From assembly GCF_000315235.1 (NCBI RefSeq), contig NZ_BALG01000213.1, forward strand, positions 1-41,902: a DNA stretch of 41,902 nt, read 5' to 3'. Within the stretch, counting starts at the first letter, position 1, and the number at the start of each line of letters is the position of its first letter. Under the pieces are notes generated by a model, which saw only the letters and a list, made by a program, of their open reading frames with translations, ran no database searches and was not told where the DNA came from. Below, one piece after another: positions 8,442 through 16,841 of this stretch. The DNA is from Paenibacillus popilliae ATCC 14706 (GTDB lineage: Bacteria; Bacillota; Bacilli; Paenibacillales; Paenibacillaceae). The translations under genes and the position numbers were made by a program.

Positions 8442-9578
8442 TTACTCTTCAAGCCCCGCAAGCACCTCGTACCAGATGCCCCGTTTGCTGTACAAGGTCT
8501 CGCGAACATGCTTCCAGCCGCCCATATCTTCGATGCCGAACAATCCCGCTGGCTCGGGATAACGGTCCGCCGTCTCCTCTCTCACTGACGGATCAACAGG
8601 ACGAAACCCGGCTTCCGCCAGGAGGCGCTGGGCCTTCGGCTCCCGCAAGTAATCGACGAACGCCTGGGCGATGTCTGTCGTGCCGTGCTTTTGTGCATAG
8701 CGCTCGACGACGACGACAGGGTTGTCAATGCGAATCGTCCGCTCCGGCCGGATCAGCTCGTACGCGACGCCCGCTTGCATGCGGGACAGAATTTCGTTCT
8801 CGTAGGTTACGATGACATCGCCTACGCCGTATTCGAAGGCGGCCATCGACGCCCTGCCGCTTTTGTCCATCGAGATGACATTCCGGTGAACGCTCATCAG
8901 CAGTTCTTTCGCCCGGCGCTGGCCATCCTCTCCACGCTCCTTCGCCTTCAGCAGACCGGCTCCGTATATCGCGTTAATATCCCATTGGGCGCCGCCCGAT
9001 GTCTTCGGATTCGGGTAGAGAACTTGAACGTCCGGCTTGGTCAGATCGCTCCAGTCGCGAATCTGATGCGGGTTCCCTTCCCGCGTACCCAGCACGATAA
9101 GGGAGCCGGTGACCATGCCTCCATAAGCGTCCCGTGCTTGCCAATCCGCCGGCACCAGTCCGGCCCGTACGAGCTTTTCAACTTCGCCCTCCATCGAGAA
9201 GAGCGCGACATCCGCCTCCAAACCGCTGGCAATCGAGCGCGCTTGCGTCCCCGAGGCTTCGTAGGATTCCTGGAATACGACCTGCTGCCCGGTCTTTACC
9301 TTCCAATCGGCCGCGAATTCAGGCAGTATCCGCTGCATTACGTCCTTCACGACGGAATAGGCGCCAATGACGAGTGTGACGCTGTCCTGACCGGATTCCC
9401 CCGGCGAAGGAATGACGGCAGCCTCCCCGGGCGAGGACGGTTGAGGGGCAGATACGGCCCTTGTTGTCTGGTCCTGTCTCCCCTCCTCCCGCACGCCTGG
9501 ACTGCAGCCGAACAAGAGGATAATGATGATCACTGTCGCAATAAAACCGGATAAGCCGCGTGATCTGTCCCTGTCCAT
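8442..9578 (-). CDS. sbp: Sulfate ABC transporter substrate-binding lipoprotein
   Basis: A 378-residue extracellular lipoprotein that would capture sulfate (or thiosulfate) for the CysTWA importer. Residues 1-25 form a signal peptide with lipobox LLFGC (Cys at about 25), followed by a Ser/Pro/Gly-rich linker to about residue 65. The mature domain starts VTLVIGAYSVVKDVMQRILP and contains the family stretches VVFQESYEASGTQARSI and LYPNPKTSGGAQWDINAIYG, typical of the Sbp/CysP family. The ATG at 9578 follows GAGGAGGGG. It is the last gene of the minus-strand operon cysT-cysW-cysA-sbp, 15 bases after cysA. The long linker is unusual for Sbp but normal for Paenibacillus lipoproteins. Confidence 0.93.
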   Translation of the reverse strand: MDRDRSRGLSGFIATVIIIILLFGCSPGVREEGRQDQTTRAVSAPQPSSPGEAAVIPSPGESGQDSVTLVIGAYSVVKDVMQRILPEFAADWKVKTGQQVVFQESYEASGTQARSIASGLEADVALFSMEGEVEKLVRAGLVPADWQARDAYGGMVTGSLIVLGTREGNPHQIRDWSDLTKPDVQVLYPNPKTSGGAQWDINAIYGAGLLKAKERGEDGQRRAKELLMSVHRNVISMDKSGRASMAAFEYGVGDVIVTYENEILSRMQAGVAYELIRPERTIRIDNPVVVVERYAQKHGTTDIAQAFVDYLREPKAQRLLAEAGFRPVDPSVREETADRYPEPAGLFGIEDMGGWKHVRETLYSKRGIWYEVLAGLEE

Positions 9579-9593
9579 TTTGCCCCTCCTCTG

Positions 9594-10664
9594 TTAGCCC
9601 ATAATGTGAACTGGCAGCGGCTCCGACTTCAATCGATTCTCGACCACCCAGCCCTCATCTCCCTCGAACATATAGACGCGATGGATCAGAACCTGGACCT
9701 GCTCGCCTGCCTGAAGCTGCGGCCTTTCCAAGGAACGGTACGTCTTCAGCACAAGATCGCCCACCTGGACCTCCACCATCCATTCGCTGCCCCGGAAATG
9801 GACCGCCTTGACCCGTCCGGACTCGCTCGCCGACGCCGGCCTTATTTCACCTTCCCTCCCGACCTCAGTATATTCCGGCCGAATAAGAATTCTCATCTCT
9901 TCCCCGACATCCAGTATCCCAAATCCTTTTAAGGCGCATATATCGTTCAAAATGGTCGATTCCCCTATAAATTCGGCGACAAAAGGCGTTTCCGGCATGT
10001 TGTAAATTTCCCATGGCGTCCCTTTCTGCTCGACGCGGCCCTGGTTAATGATCATAATTTCGTCCGCTACCTCGAGCGCCTCATCCTGATCATGCGTCAC
10101 GAAGATCGAGGTGATGCCTACGCGCTCGATCAGTTCCCGCAGCCAGCTTCGCAGCTCCTGGCGAATCTTCGCATCAATGGCCGCGAACGGCTCGTCGAGG
10201 AGAAGCAGTTGCGGCTCAGGGGCCAGTGCTCGGGCGAATGCGACCCGCTGTCGCTGCCCACCGGACAACTGATGCGAGTACCTCCGCTCCACGCCGGACA
10301 GTCCGGTCAGTTCCAAGAGCTCGGCCACGCGTTCGCGAATCCGCGGCTTCGGCCACTTCAGAATATGCAGCCCGAAGGCAATGTTGTCGTAGACATTCAT
10401 ATGCTTGAACAGCGCATAGTTCTGGAACACGAAGCCGATGCCCCGCTGCTGCGGAGGCATATCATTGACGGCGGTTCCCCGGAACAAGATCTCGCCGCAA
10501 TCCGGCTGCTCCAGCCCGGCCAACATTCGCAGCACCGACGTCTTCCCCCCGCCGCTCGGCCCGAGCAGACCGATAAGCTGGCCGGTTTCGACGGAGAAGC
10601 TAACATCCCGAACGACGTGATAGGCACCGAACCATTTATTCAACTGGCGAACCTCGATATGCAT
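9594..10664 (-). CDS. cysA: Sulfate/thiosulfate ABC transporter ATP-binding protein
   Basis: A 356-residue ATPase energising sulfate uptake at the cytoplasmic face. Visible motifs are Walker A GPSGGGKTSVLRML, Q-loop FQNYALF, signature LSGGQRQRVAFARAL, Walker B LLLLDEPFAAID and switch histidine TSIFVTHDQDEA. After about residue 240 comes a TOBE-like regulatory region (IRPEYTEVG, VQVLIHRVYMFEGDE). The start is the ATG at 10664: AAAGGAGT lies eight bases upstream and the protein begins MHIEVRQLNKWFG like its homologues. A longer in-frame start exists but would overlap cysW in a different frame. Its start lies one base from the cysW stop, indicating translational coupling. Confidence 0.95.
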   Translation of the reverse strand: MHIEVRQLNKWFGAYHVVRDVSFSVETGQLIGLLGPSGGGKTSVLRMLAGLEQPDCGEILFRGTAVNDMPPQQRGIGFVFQNYALFKHMNVYDNIAFGLHILKWPKPRIRERVAELLELTGLSGVERRYSHQLSGGQRQRVAFARALAPEPQLLLLDEPFAAIDAKIRQELRSWLRELIERVGITSIFVTHDQDEALEVADEIMIINQGRVEQKGTPWEIYNMPETPFVAEFIGESTILNDICALKGFGILDVGEEMRILIRPEYTEVGREGEIRPASASESGRVKAVHFRGSEWMVEVQVGDLVLKTYRSLERPQLQAGEQVQVLIHRVYMFEGDEGWVVENRLKSEPLPVHIMG

Positions 10665-10665
10665 G

Positions 10666-11529
10666 TCAATCGACTCCTTTATGCTTTTTTGCCCATTCCA
10701 TGAGCAATAGCAGAACGACCGACACGCATGCCAACACAAGCGCGAAGCTGCCGGCCGAACCGATATTGAAATTCTCCACATCCTGGTAGACCATTGTCGT
10801 CGCCGTCTGTGTCTTATTCATGATGTTGCCGGATACGACCAGGACGGCCCCGAATTCGCCGAGCGAACGGGCAATCGTAAGCACGCCCCCGTACGTGACC
10901 GCCCACTGGATGGACGGCCAAGTGACCTTCCAGAAAATCGTCCAATCATAGGCGCCCAGCGTCGAAGCCGCCTCTTCCTGCTGCGTGCCAAGCTCCTGCA
11001 GCACGGGGGCTACTTCCCTGACCATCATCGGGAACGTCACGAACAAGGTCGCGAGCACCATACCGGGGAACGCATAGACGACAGGCATGCCCATCCCGGA
11101 GAACAGGGCGCCGAGCACGGTATTCGGCCCGAGCAGCAGCGCGATCATGAAGCCTCCGATAACCGGAGATACGGCGTACGGAAGATCGACGAGACTGTTC
11201 AGCAGCCATCGGACCCGCTTGCCCAGCCAGCTTCCGCGTACAAGCAGCAGGGCGTACAGGACGCCGAATATCGTATTGAGTGTCGTCACGACGATGACAA
11301 CGGATCCGGTCATGGCCATCGCATGCAGCGCCTCCGGTCGGGTGAGAGCGGAAGCGAAGGAGAAGAAGCCGCCGCGGAATGCTTCGGCTCCGATCTGGGC
11401 CATTGGAGCCAGCAGCAGGAGCAAAAAGACGGCATACGTCATCCCGATTAAGGCGGAGCGCGCTTTGGACGGCTTCGTCGGTCTCGAATGCCGGGAAGAT
11501 ACGGCGAGGGACACGGGTGGGTCTGTCAT
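10666..11529 (-). CDS. cysW: Sulfate ABC transporter permease CysW
   Basis: A 287-residue inner-membrane permease with about six transmembrane segments. The BPD-transport EAA loop reads EEAASTLGAYDWTIFWKVTW. The conserved LPYAVSPVIGG and RSLGEFGAVLVVSGN stretches are characteristic of CysW/CysT. It pairs with CysT to form the translocation channel served by CysA. Its ATG at 11529 overlaps the cysT stop in an ATGA arrangement. Confidence 0.94.
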   Translation of the reverse strand: MTDPPVSLAVSSRHSRPTKPSKARSALIGMTYAVFLLLLLAPMAQIGAEAFRGGFFSFASALTRPEALHAMAMTGSVVIVVTTLNTIFGVLYALLLVRGSWLGKRVRWLLNSLVDLPYAVSPVIGGFMIALLLGPNTVLGALFSGMGMPVVYAFPGMVLATLFVTFPMMVREVAPVLQELGTQQEEAASTLGAYDWTIFWKVTWPSIQWAVTYGGVLTIARSLGEFGAVLVVSGNIMNKTQTATTMVYQDVENFNIGSAGSFALVLACVSVVLLLLMEWAKKHKGVD

Positions 11530-12341
11530 GGCGATACCCTCCGCGACTGCAGCATGCCGACCAGCCAGAGAATCAGGAACGAGATCGTGAGGAGCAGGAC
11601 CGAGACGACGGCGGCTCCTTGGGGATTGTCGCTCTCGATCTCCCCGAAAATGAACACCGACGCAACGAGCGTTTTGCCCGGGATGTTGCCCGCAATGAGC
11701 ACGACAGCTCCGAATTCGGCCATCGCTCGGGAGAAGGCGAGCATCGCGCCGCTGAGGATGCCCAAACGCATTTGCGGCAGCAGCACGCGCACGAAGGTCT
11801 GCAGTCGGGACGCGCCGAGCGTGTAGGCCGCTTCCTCCTCGAATCGATCAGCCTCTTCGAGCAGCGGCTGCACCGCCCGGATGACGAACGGGAAGGTCAC
11901 AAAGACCATCGAGACGACAATCGCCGGCTCGGCAAGCACAAGGCGCCAGCCAACGGCTTCCGCCGCCCGGCCCGCCAGGCTCCCGGGGCCGAGCAATAGC
12001 AGAATCATCAGCCCGCCCACCGCGGTTGGCAGCGCAAACGGGAGATCAACGAGGCTGTTCAACCATGCTCCTCCGGCGAACCGGTACCGATGAAGCACCC
12101 AGGCTGTCATCGTGCCGATGATCATATTGATTGCGGTCGCGATCAGCGCCAGACGGAATGTCAATGCAACGGCATGCCAGGCAAGTGGCTCGGTGATGCA
12201 CTCTCGGAATGCCTGCCAGCCTCCGCTGAACGATTGCACATAGATTCCGCTGATGGGCAGCACAATGAGCAGAAAAACATAGAGCAGCAATGTCGAGCGG
12301 AAACCCCAGATTGCGCCTTTGTGCCGCAGGACACCATTCAC
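11526..12341 (-). CDS. cysT: Sulfate ABC transporter permease CysT (CysU)
   Basis: A 271-residue permease with about six membrane segments and EAA loop EEEAAYTLGASRLQTFVRVL. Conserved stretches are LPFALPTAVGGL and RAMAEFGAVVLIAGN. The GTG at 12341 is taken as start because AAGGAGGAG lies six bases upstream; a longer open frame exists but has no ribosome binding site. It is the first gene of the sulfate operon, with a plausible promoter about 70 bases upstream. No CymR-type operator or S-box was evident. Confidence 0.93.
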   Translation of the reverse strand: MNGVLRHKGAIWGFRSTLLLYVFLLIVLPISGIYVQSFSGGWQAFRECITEPLAWHAVALTFRLALIATAINMIIGTMTAWVLHRYRFAGGAWLNSLVDLPFALPTAVGGLMILLLLGPGSLAGRAAEAVGWRLVLAEPAIVVSMVFVTFPFVIRAVQPLLEEADRFEEEAAYTLGASRLQTFVRVLLPQMRLGILSGAMLAFSRAMAEFGAVVLIAGNIPGKTLVASVFIFGEIESDNPQGAAVVSVLLLTISFLILWLVGMLQSRRVSP

Positions 12342-12409
12342 CCCAGACTCCTCCTTCTGCAAGAAATACAAAATTATTCCCACTTGTTTACTTGGTTTTT
12401 ATTGGGGTT

Positions 12410-12439
12410 ACAATACCAAAAACGAAAACAAAACATCAA
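12410..12439 (-). promoter_or_regulatory. Candidate sigma-A promoter of the sulfate operon
   Basis: On the minus strand TTGATG (12434-12439), an 18-base gap, then TATTGT (12410-12415), each matching four of six consensus positions, about 70 bases before the cysT GTG. The surrounding sequence is AT-rich. From here to the terminator at 12661, bases 12440-12660 show no gene I can support. Confidence 0.4.
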
Positions 12440-12660
12440 TGCCTAACAGATTCTTATGCAACTTATTCGAAATGCTTAGGATAGGTGATTACCCAGTGCC
12501 TAGATTTTTGCGGAGTGTGATCATCTGGGGCGTTCGCGTCGAGCAAGAAAGGGAGTGCGGAAAGTGATTCAGAGGCTAAGGCAGCAAAATTCGAAGGGGA
12601 ATGACGCGCATGGGAAGCCGTGTTATCGATGGTAGCGGAGCCAAGCGCGGGTACAAGCAA

Positions 12661-12701
12661 ATCAAAACAGGGCAGCCGCTGCAAGATGACGGGCTGCCCT
12701 G
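12661..12701 (-). terminator. Intrinsic terminator after tetR-type gene
   Basis: Minus-strand arms CAGGGCAGCC (12692-12701) and GGCTGCCCTG (12668-12677) form a 10-bp GC-rich stem followed by TTTTGAT. It lies 40 bases past the TetR stop codon and separates that transcript from the sulfate operon. Confidence 0.8.
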
Positions 12702-12744
12702 CCTATCCGGATATGCAGGATATATATCGGGGGAAAGGTATGAC

Positions 12745-13347
12745 CTACGCCGATTGTGCCGCATCCAATACCCTCCGGTACAAAAAACGAATATGGGCCA
12801 GGGCAGCCGGTCTGATCTCTTCATAGGTGACTTGATCTTGTATATAGAAGGAGATGAACCCGTGCATTGCCAAAAATAAACTAATCGGAATATGATGACG
12901 CTCTTGATCCGAATGCCCATTGGCTGCCATGGACTGCCTGACGATCGTCGAGAACATCTCCAGACAGCGGCCCTGCTCGGTCCGCGCATAGGCGAGTAAT
13001 TCTTCATCTCGCGTCATGAACATAATCTCATAATGGTGGGGATGATCCAGACCGAACCGGACGAACTCCAGCATAACTTGCTCCATCTTGGACAGTCCTT
13101 CGGAAGGATCCTGGTTGAGTACACGTTCGAATAGCCGTTCGATCCGATTGAAATCTTCCCGGACCAGCGCATAGAACAGTTCGGCCTTATCTTTGAAATG
13201 ATAGTAGAGTGAGCCGTGGCTGTACCCCAACTGCTGGCCGATTCTTCGCATGGAGATAGCACGGTACCCTTTGGTTACGAACAAGTGGCGCGCCACCTCC
13301 AAGATTCGCTCTCGCGACAATTCTTGATCTACTGCTTTTCTCGGCAT
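12745..13347 (-). CDS. TetR-family transcriptional regulator
   Basis: A 200-residue repressor-type protein. The N-terminal helix-turn-helix (residues 12-55) reads RERILEVARHLFVTKGYRAI, then QLGYSHGSLYYHFKDKAELF, a clear TetR DNA-binding domain. The rest is an all-helical ligand-binding domain of usual length, but the ligand is unknown. The start ATG has AAGGAG ten bases upstream, and this site overlaps the stop codon region of the preceding yvyE-like gene, 14 bases away, so the two are likely co-transcribed. No divergently transcribed target is adjacent, so the regulated gene may be distant. Confidence 0.9.
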   Translation of the reverse strand: MPRKAVDQELSRERILEVARHLFVTKGYRAISMRRIGQQLGYSHGSLYYHFKDKAELFYALVREDFNRIERLFERVLNQDPSEGLSKMEQVMLEFVRFGLDHPHHYEIMFMTRDEELLAYARTEQGRCLEMFSTIVRQSMAANGHSDQERHHIPISLFLAMHGFISFYIQDQVTYEEIRPAALAHIRFLYRRVLDAAQSA

Positions 13348-13361
13348 AGCGGTTATTCTCC

Positions 13362-14003
13362 TTATTCCCCTTCAATGTAATAAGCAGGGGCTCCCTTCTG
13401 GATCACGGCCTGCCCTTGCGTGAGATCCGTGATCCAGGCTACAAACCGGTCGGCGTCCGACGCCGCGGGCAAGCACGTCAAGATCACCTTGTCGGTAAAT
13501 TGCGTCTCTCCCATCCTCGTCCCATGGTTACGCAATTCATTTTCCAATTTGCCAAGCCATGTGTAATCAATGTCAACGAACACTTCCTGATGCAACACTT
13601 TCTCAATGGCCTCCGCTGCTTCGACAGCGGCAACGGCCCCATCAGTGTAGGCCCGAATCAGGCCTCCGGCTCCGAGCAGAATTCCGCCGAAATACCGGGT
13701 GACGACGATCACCGTATTTTTCAACCCTCGGTTGCGGATAACCTCCAGTATCGGCTTGCCGGCCGTCCCGCTTGGTTCGCCGTCATCCGACGCCTTCTGT
13801 ATCTCGTCCCGCTCGCCTATCATATAGGCGGAGCAGTTGTGCGTAGCATTCCAATGCTTACGCTTAACGTCCTCTATAAATGCAATCGCCTCTGCCTCGG
13901 TCTCCACCGGGCGGCCATACCCGATAAAGCGAGACTTTTTGATCACAATTTCCTTGCTCCCGAATTGCCGAACTGTCTTGTAACGTTCTAACAGGGGAAT
14001 CAC
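13362..14003 (-). CDS. yvyE: YigZ/IMPACT family protein (YvyE-like)
   Basis: About 213 residues of the UPF0029/IMPACT family, cytosolic proteins linked in other organisms to translation or stress control. The conserved core reads HWNATHNCSAYMIGE, SDDGEPSGTAGKPILEV and VTRYFGGILLGAGGLIRAY, followed by the DUF1949-like C-terminal domain. Homology to B. subtilis YvyE begins at LLERYKTV. The upstream GAGAGGTGA fits either the GTG at 14003 or a CTG at 13994 as start, so the exact N-terminus is uncertain. It is first of a two-gene unit with the TetR gene. Confidence 0.88.
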   Translation of the reverse strand: MIPLLERYKTVRQFGSKEIVIKKSRFIGYGRPVETEAEAIAFIEDVKRKHWNATHNCSAYMIGERDEIQKASDDGEPSGTAGKPILEVIRNRGLKNTVIVVTRYFGGILLGAGGLIRAYTDGAVAAVEAAEAIEKVLHQEVFVDIDYTWLGKLENELRNHGTRMGETQFTDKVILTCLPAASDADRFVAWITDLTQGQAVIQKGAPAYYIEGE

Positions 14004-14068
14004 CTCTCCATGCGTGTTCAACAAGGCCGGGCAACTGCCCCTGTCAAACAAACTTCTTCCATGAGCGC

Positions 14069-14102
14069 CAAAGAAAGCAGCTCTCCTGTACGGAGAACTG
14101 CT
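14069..14102 (-). terminator. Terminator-like hairpin between yvyE and pgi
   Basis: Plus-strand arms AGCAGCTCTCC (14076-14086) and GGAGAACTGCT (14092-14102) pair around a five-base loop. On the minus strand the hairpin is followed by TTCTTT, which fits termination of the pgi transcript. Confidence 0.7.
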
Positions 14103-14146
14103 TCCCGGCTTATCGCTTATCTTCGATGTATTGGCGGATGTCCCGA

Positions 14147-15502
14147 TTAGCGGGACAGTCTCGCCTCCAGTTCAGCCTTCTCTGCCTCATAGCCTGGTTT
14201 GCCCAGCAAGGCGAACATATTTTTCTTATAGGCTTCCACACCCGGCTGATCGAACGGATTGACGCCAAGCAGGTACCCGCTGATCCCGCATGCCTTTTCA
14301 AAGAAGTATACCAAATAGCCGAAGGAGTAAGGGGTCATGTCCGGAATCGTGACAATCAGATTCGGCACGTTGCCATCCGTATGCGCAAGCATCGTTCCTT
14401 CGAACGCTTTCTTGTTGACGAAGTCCATCGTCTTGCCGGCCAGGAAGTTCAGCCCGTCCAAATCGTCCGTCTCTTCCTGAATCGTTACTTGCTGCGGAAC
14501 TTCCGCAACCTGAATCACCGTCTCGAACAGGTTCCGCGTTCCTTCTTGAATGAACTGCCCCATCGAGTGAAGATCGGTGGAGAAGTCGACCGCCGCAGGG
14601 TAGATGCCTTTGTTGTCCTTGCCCTCGCTCTCCCCATAAAGCTGCTTCCACCATTCCGATACATAGTGCAGGGACGGCTCATAGTTCACGAGAATTTCGA
14701 TGGCCTTCCCTTTGCGATACAGCGCGTTGCGGACGGCCGCATACTGATAGCTCTCGTTCTGCGCCACATCAGGATTGCTGTACGCTTCCGCCGCGGCTTG
14801 CGCCCCCTGCATCATCTCGTCGATGCTGATGCCGGCAACCGCGATTGGCAGCAAGCCTACCGCCGTCAACACTGAGTATCTTCCGCCCACGTCGTCCGGA
14901 ATGACGAACGTCTCATAGCCTTCCTCGGTCGCCAGCTTTTTCAGCGCGCCCTTCTCGCGATCCGTCGTCGCGAAGATGCGCTTTTTCGCTTCTTCCTTGC
15001 CGTATTTTTTTTCCAGCGCGTCGCGGAAGATGCGGAACGCAATCGCCGGCTCTGTCGTTGTGCCGGATTTGGAGATGACATTGACGGAGAAATCCTTGCC
15101 CTCGATCAGTTCCATCAGATGAGCGATATACGTCGAGCTGATGTTGTTCCCCGCGAAATAAATCTCCGGCGTCTTGCGCTTGTCCTTCGGCAGCATGTTG
15201 TAGAAGGAATGCCCCAGCATCTCGATAGCTGCGCGCGCGCCCAGATAAGAGCCCCCGATGCCGATCACGATCAGCACGTCGGAGTTGGATTGAATTCGGG
15301 CCGCCGCTTCCTTGATGCGTGCGAATTCTTCCTTGTCATATTGGGAAGGGAGAGCGATCCAGCCAAGATAATCTGAACCGGCTCCGCTCTTATTATGTAA
15401 TTGCTCATGCGCCAGGCGAATGGGCTCTTTGAAGTAGTCAATTTCATGCTGACTTACGAATGTCAACGCCTTGCTGTAATCAAAGTGCACTTTTTGGGTC
15501 AT
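14147..15502 (-). CDS. pgi: Glucose-6-phosphate isomerase
   Basis: A 451-residue cytosolic enzyme interconverting glucose-6-phosphate and fructose-6-phosphate in glycolysis. Signature regions are [36 protein letters not shown] (phosphate-binding SxSGxTxE-type loop) and [20 protein letters not shown] (PGI family signature). The C-terminal active-site region is [16 protein letters not shown]. The start is the ATG at 15502 ([12 protein letters not shown], aligning with B. subtilis Pgi), with AGGAGG seven bases upstream; an adjacent ATG at 15505 is possible. It is transcribed alone, from a candidate promoter at 15567-15595, and ends before the hairpin at 14069. Confidence 0.96.
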   Translation of the reverse strand: MTQKVHFDYSKALTFVSQHEIDYFKEPIRLAHEQLHNKSGAGSDYLGWIALPSQYDKEEFARIKEAAARIQSNSDVLIVIGIGGSYLGARAAIEMLGHSFYNMLPKDKRKTPEIYFAGNNISSTYIAHLMELIEGKDFSVNVISKSGTTTEPAIAFRIFRDALEKKYGKEEAKKRIFATTDREKGALKKLATEEGYETFVIPDDVGGRYSVLTAVGLLPIAVAGISIDEMMQGAQAAAEAYSNPDVAQNESYQYAAVRNALYRKGKAIEILVNYEPSLHYVSEWWKQLYGESEGKDNKGIYPAAVDFSTDLHSMGQFIQEGTRNLFETVIQVAEVPQQVTIQEETDDLDGLNFLAGKTMDFVNKKAFEGTMLAHTDGNVPNLIVTIPDMTPYSFGYLVYFFEKACGISGYLLGVNPFDQPGVEAYKKNMFALLGKPGYEAEKAELEARLSR

Positions 15503-15566
15503 CATACACCCTCCTCGAGTATTGGTTGACTTTGCCACTTTAACACATGAAAATCAATATAGTCCT

Positions 15567-15595
15567 AGGATACTGGATTTCTCCTCGGAACACAA
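15567..15595 (-). promoter_or_regulatory. Candidate pgi promoter
   Basis: Minus-strand TTGTGT (15590-15595), 17 bases, TATCCT (15567-15572), about 65 bases upstream of the pgi start. The hexamers are moderate matches to consensus. Confidence 0.35.
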
Positions 15596-15748
15596 GGGAA
15601 CACCTGGTAATGAAAAGGTTTACATAATAGAAATTAATTTAGATCATCCCCTGAAACGGGCGGCAACATACAGAAACAAGCGCTGTCAAGAAGGTTGCTT
15701 TCCTATGTTACAATGGGGACGGAAGGGAAAAGACAACGTGAGGTGACG

Positions 15749-16645
15749 ATGCAAATGAAAGTAGCCGTATTAGGTTTAGGAACGATGGGGGCGCCAATGG
15801 CTGCCAATCTGATTCGCCAAGGCTTCGAGGTAACGATATATAACCGTTCCGCCGGCAAAGCGGACGAGCTGGTAGCGATGGGTGCCCGCGCAACGCAATC
15901 GCCACAGGAAGCGGCCCTTAATCAGGATATCGTCTTGACGATGGTAAGCGAAGACCATTCGATTGAAGCCGTCTATTATGGCGAGCAGGGTCTGCTTGAC
16001 AGCGTTCGCGAAGGCATGGTCGTGATTGATTCGAGCACGATCTCGCCTGCTCTGGTCAAGCGGGTAGCTGCGGATGTGGAAGCTCGCGGGGGAACCTTCC
16101 TCGACGCTCCGGTTACGGGAAGCAAGCCGGCCGCGATCGCGGGCACGCTCGTGTTCATGGTCGGCGGACCGGAGGAGTCGCTCTACAAGGCAATTCCAGC
16201 ATTCGAAGCGATGGGAAACCGAATCATCCATGTCGGACCGAACGGCAGCGGATCCATCACGAAGCTAGCCCATAACGCAATCGTCGGCATCAACAATGCG
16301 GCGCTCGCCGAAGGCTTCTCGATGGTGGCGCGCGCGGGCGTCGACCCAGCGGCCTTTCTCGAAGTGGTGCGCAACGGCAGCGCCGGCAGTACAGCAGCCG
16401 AACTGAAGGGAGAGAAAATGATCGAAGGCGACTTCGACAATCAATTCTCCTTGAAGCTGATGTTGAAGGATCTGAAGCTCGCTTCCCGTCTTACCGAAGA
16501 TATGCAATCGCCTTCCCCGATGCTGGATGCGGCCAAGAGCCTGTTCCAGATGGGGCAGACGGCCGGGTATGGCGAAGAGGATTTGTGCTCCGTCGTAAAA
16601 ATGTACGAGCAGTGGATTGGGCAGCCGATCGGGAAAAGCAACTAA
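15749..16645 (+). CDS. 3-hydroxyisobutyrate/beta-hydroxyacid dehydrogenase family protein
   Basis: A 298-residue NAD(P)-dependent oxidoreductase. The Rossmann motif GLGTMGAPMAANLIRQGFEV is at residues 8-27, VIDSSTISP near 95-104, and the substrate loop FLDAPVTGSKPAA near 117-130. The catalytic lysine lies in GSITKLAHNAIVG. Domain order and length fit the GarR/MmsB/YkwC family, but the substrate (hydroxyisobutyrate, tartronate semialdehyde or another beta-hydroxy acid) cannot be told from sequence. The ATG at 15749 follows GAGGTGA; an upstream frame from 15695 has no ribosome site. A TACAAT at 15709-15714 could be its -10. Confidence 0.9.
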   Translation: MQMKVAVLGLGTMGAPMAANLIRQGFEVTIYNRSAGKADELVAMGARATQSPQEAALNQDIVLTMVSEDHSIEAVYYGEQGLLDSVREGMVVIDSSTISPALVKRVAADVEARGGTFLDAPVTGSKPAAIAGTLVFMVGGPEESLYKAIPAFEAMGNRIIHVGPNGSGSITKLAHNAIVGINNAALAEGFSMVARAGVDPAAFLEVVRNGSAGSTAAELKGEKMIEGDFDNQFSLKLMLKDLKLASRLTEDMQSPSPMLDAAKSLFQMGQTAGYGEEDLCSVVKMYEQWIGQPIGKSN

Positions 16646-16718
16646 ACGTCGATGCACTCCCATCACGTATTGGCTTTGCCTTTGTTCCACCGTAAAGCCA
16701 TCCTTCTGTCTGCACAAA

Positions 16719-16769
16719 GACCGCTGGCAACGAACTGAGCCCTATGCCCATATCCGTCAGCCAGCGGCC
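16719..16769. terminator. Hairpin between convergent genes
   Basis: Arms GACCGCTGGC (about 16720-16729) and GCCAGCGGCC (16760-16769) pair across a 30-base loop in the space between the convergent dehydrogenase and transketolase genes. No strong T-run follows on either strand, so a terminator role is only plausible. Confidence 0.35.
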
Positions 16770-16841
16770 TGTATGGTATTGCTATTGCAATCCAGCCAAT
16801 CGCGCCGGATCACGGTTTATGTTATTGCTTGAGGCTTGATC

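Noticed and set aside
8685-9554. Long plus-strand open frame of 289 codons
   Set aside because: It is antisense to the substrate-binding protein gene, has no recognisable motif and no ribosome site; it is a GC-driven shadow.
10092-10703. Plus-strand open frame opposite cysA
   Set aside because: Opposite strand of Walker A/B motifs of a clear ATPase; no start signal or domain.
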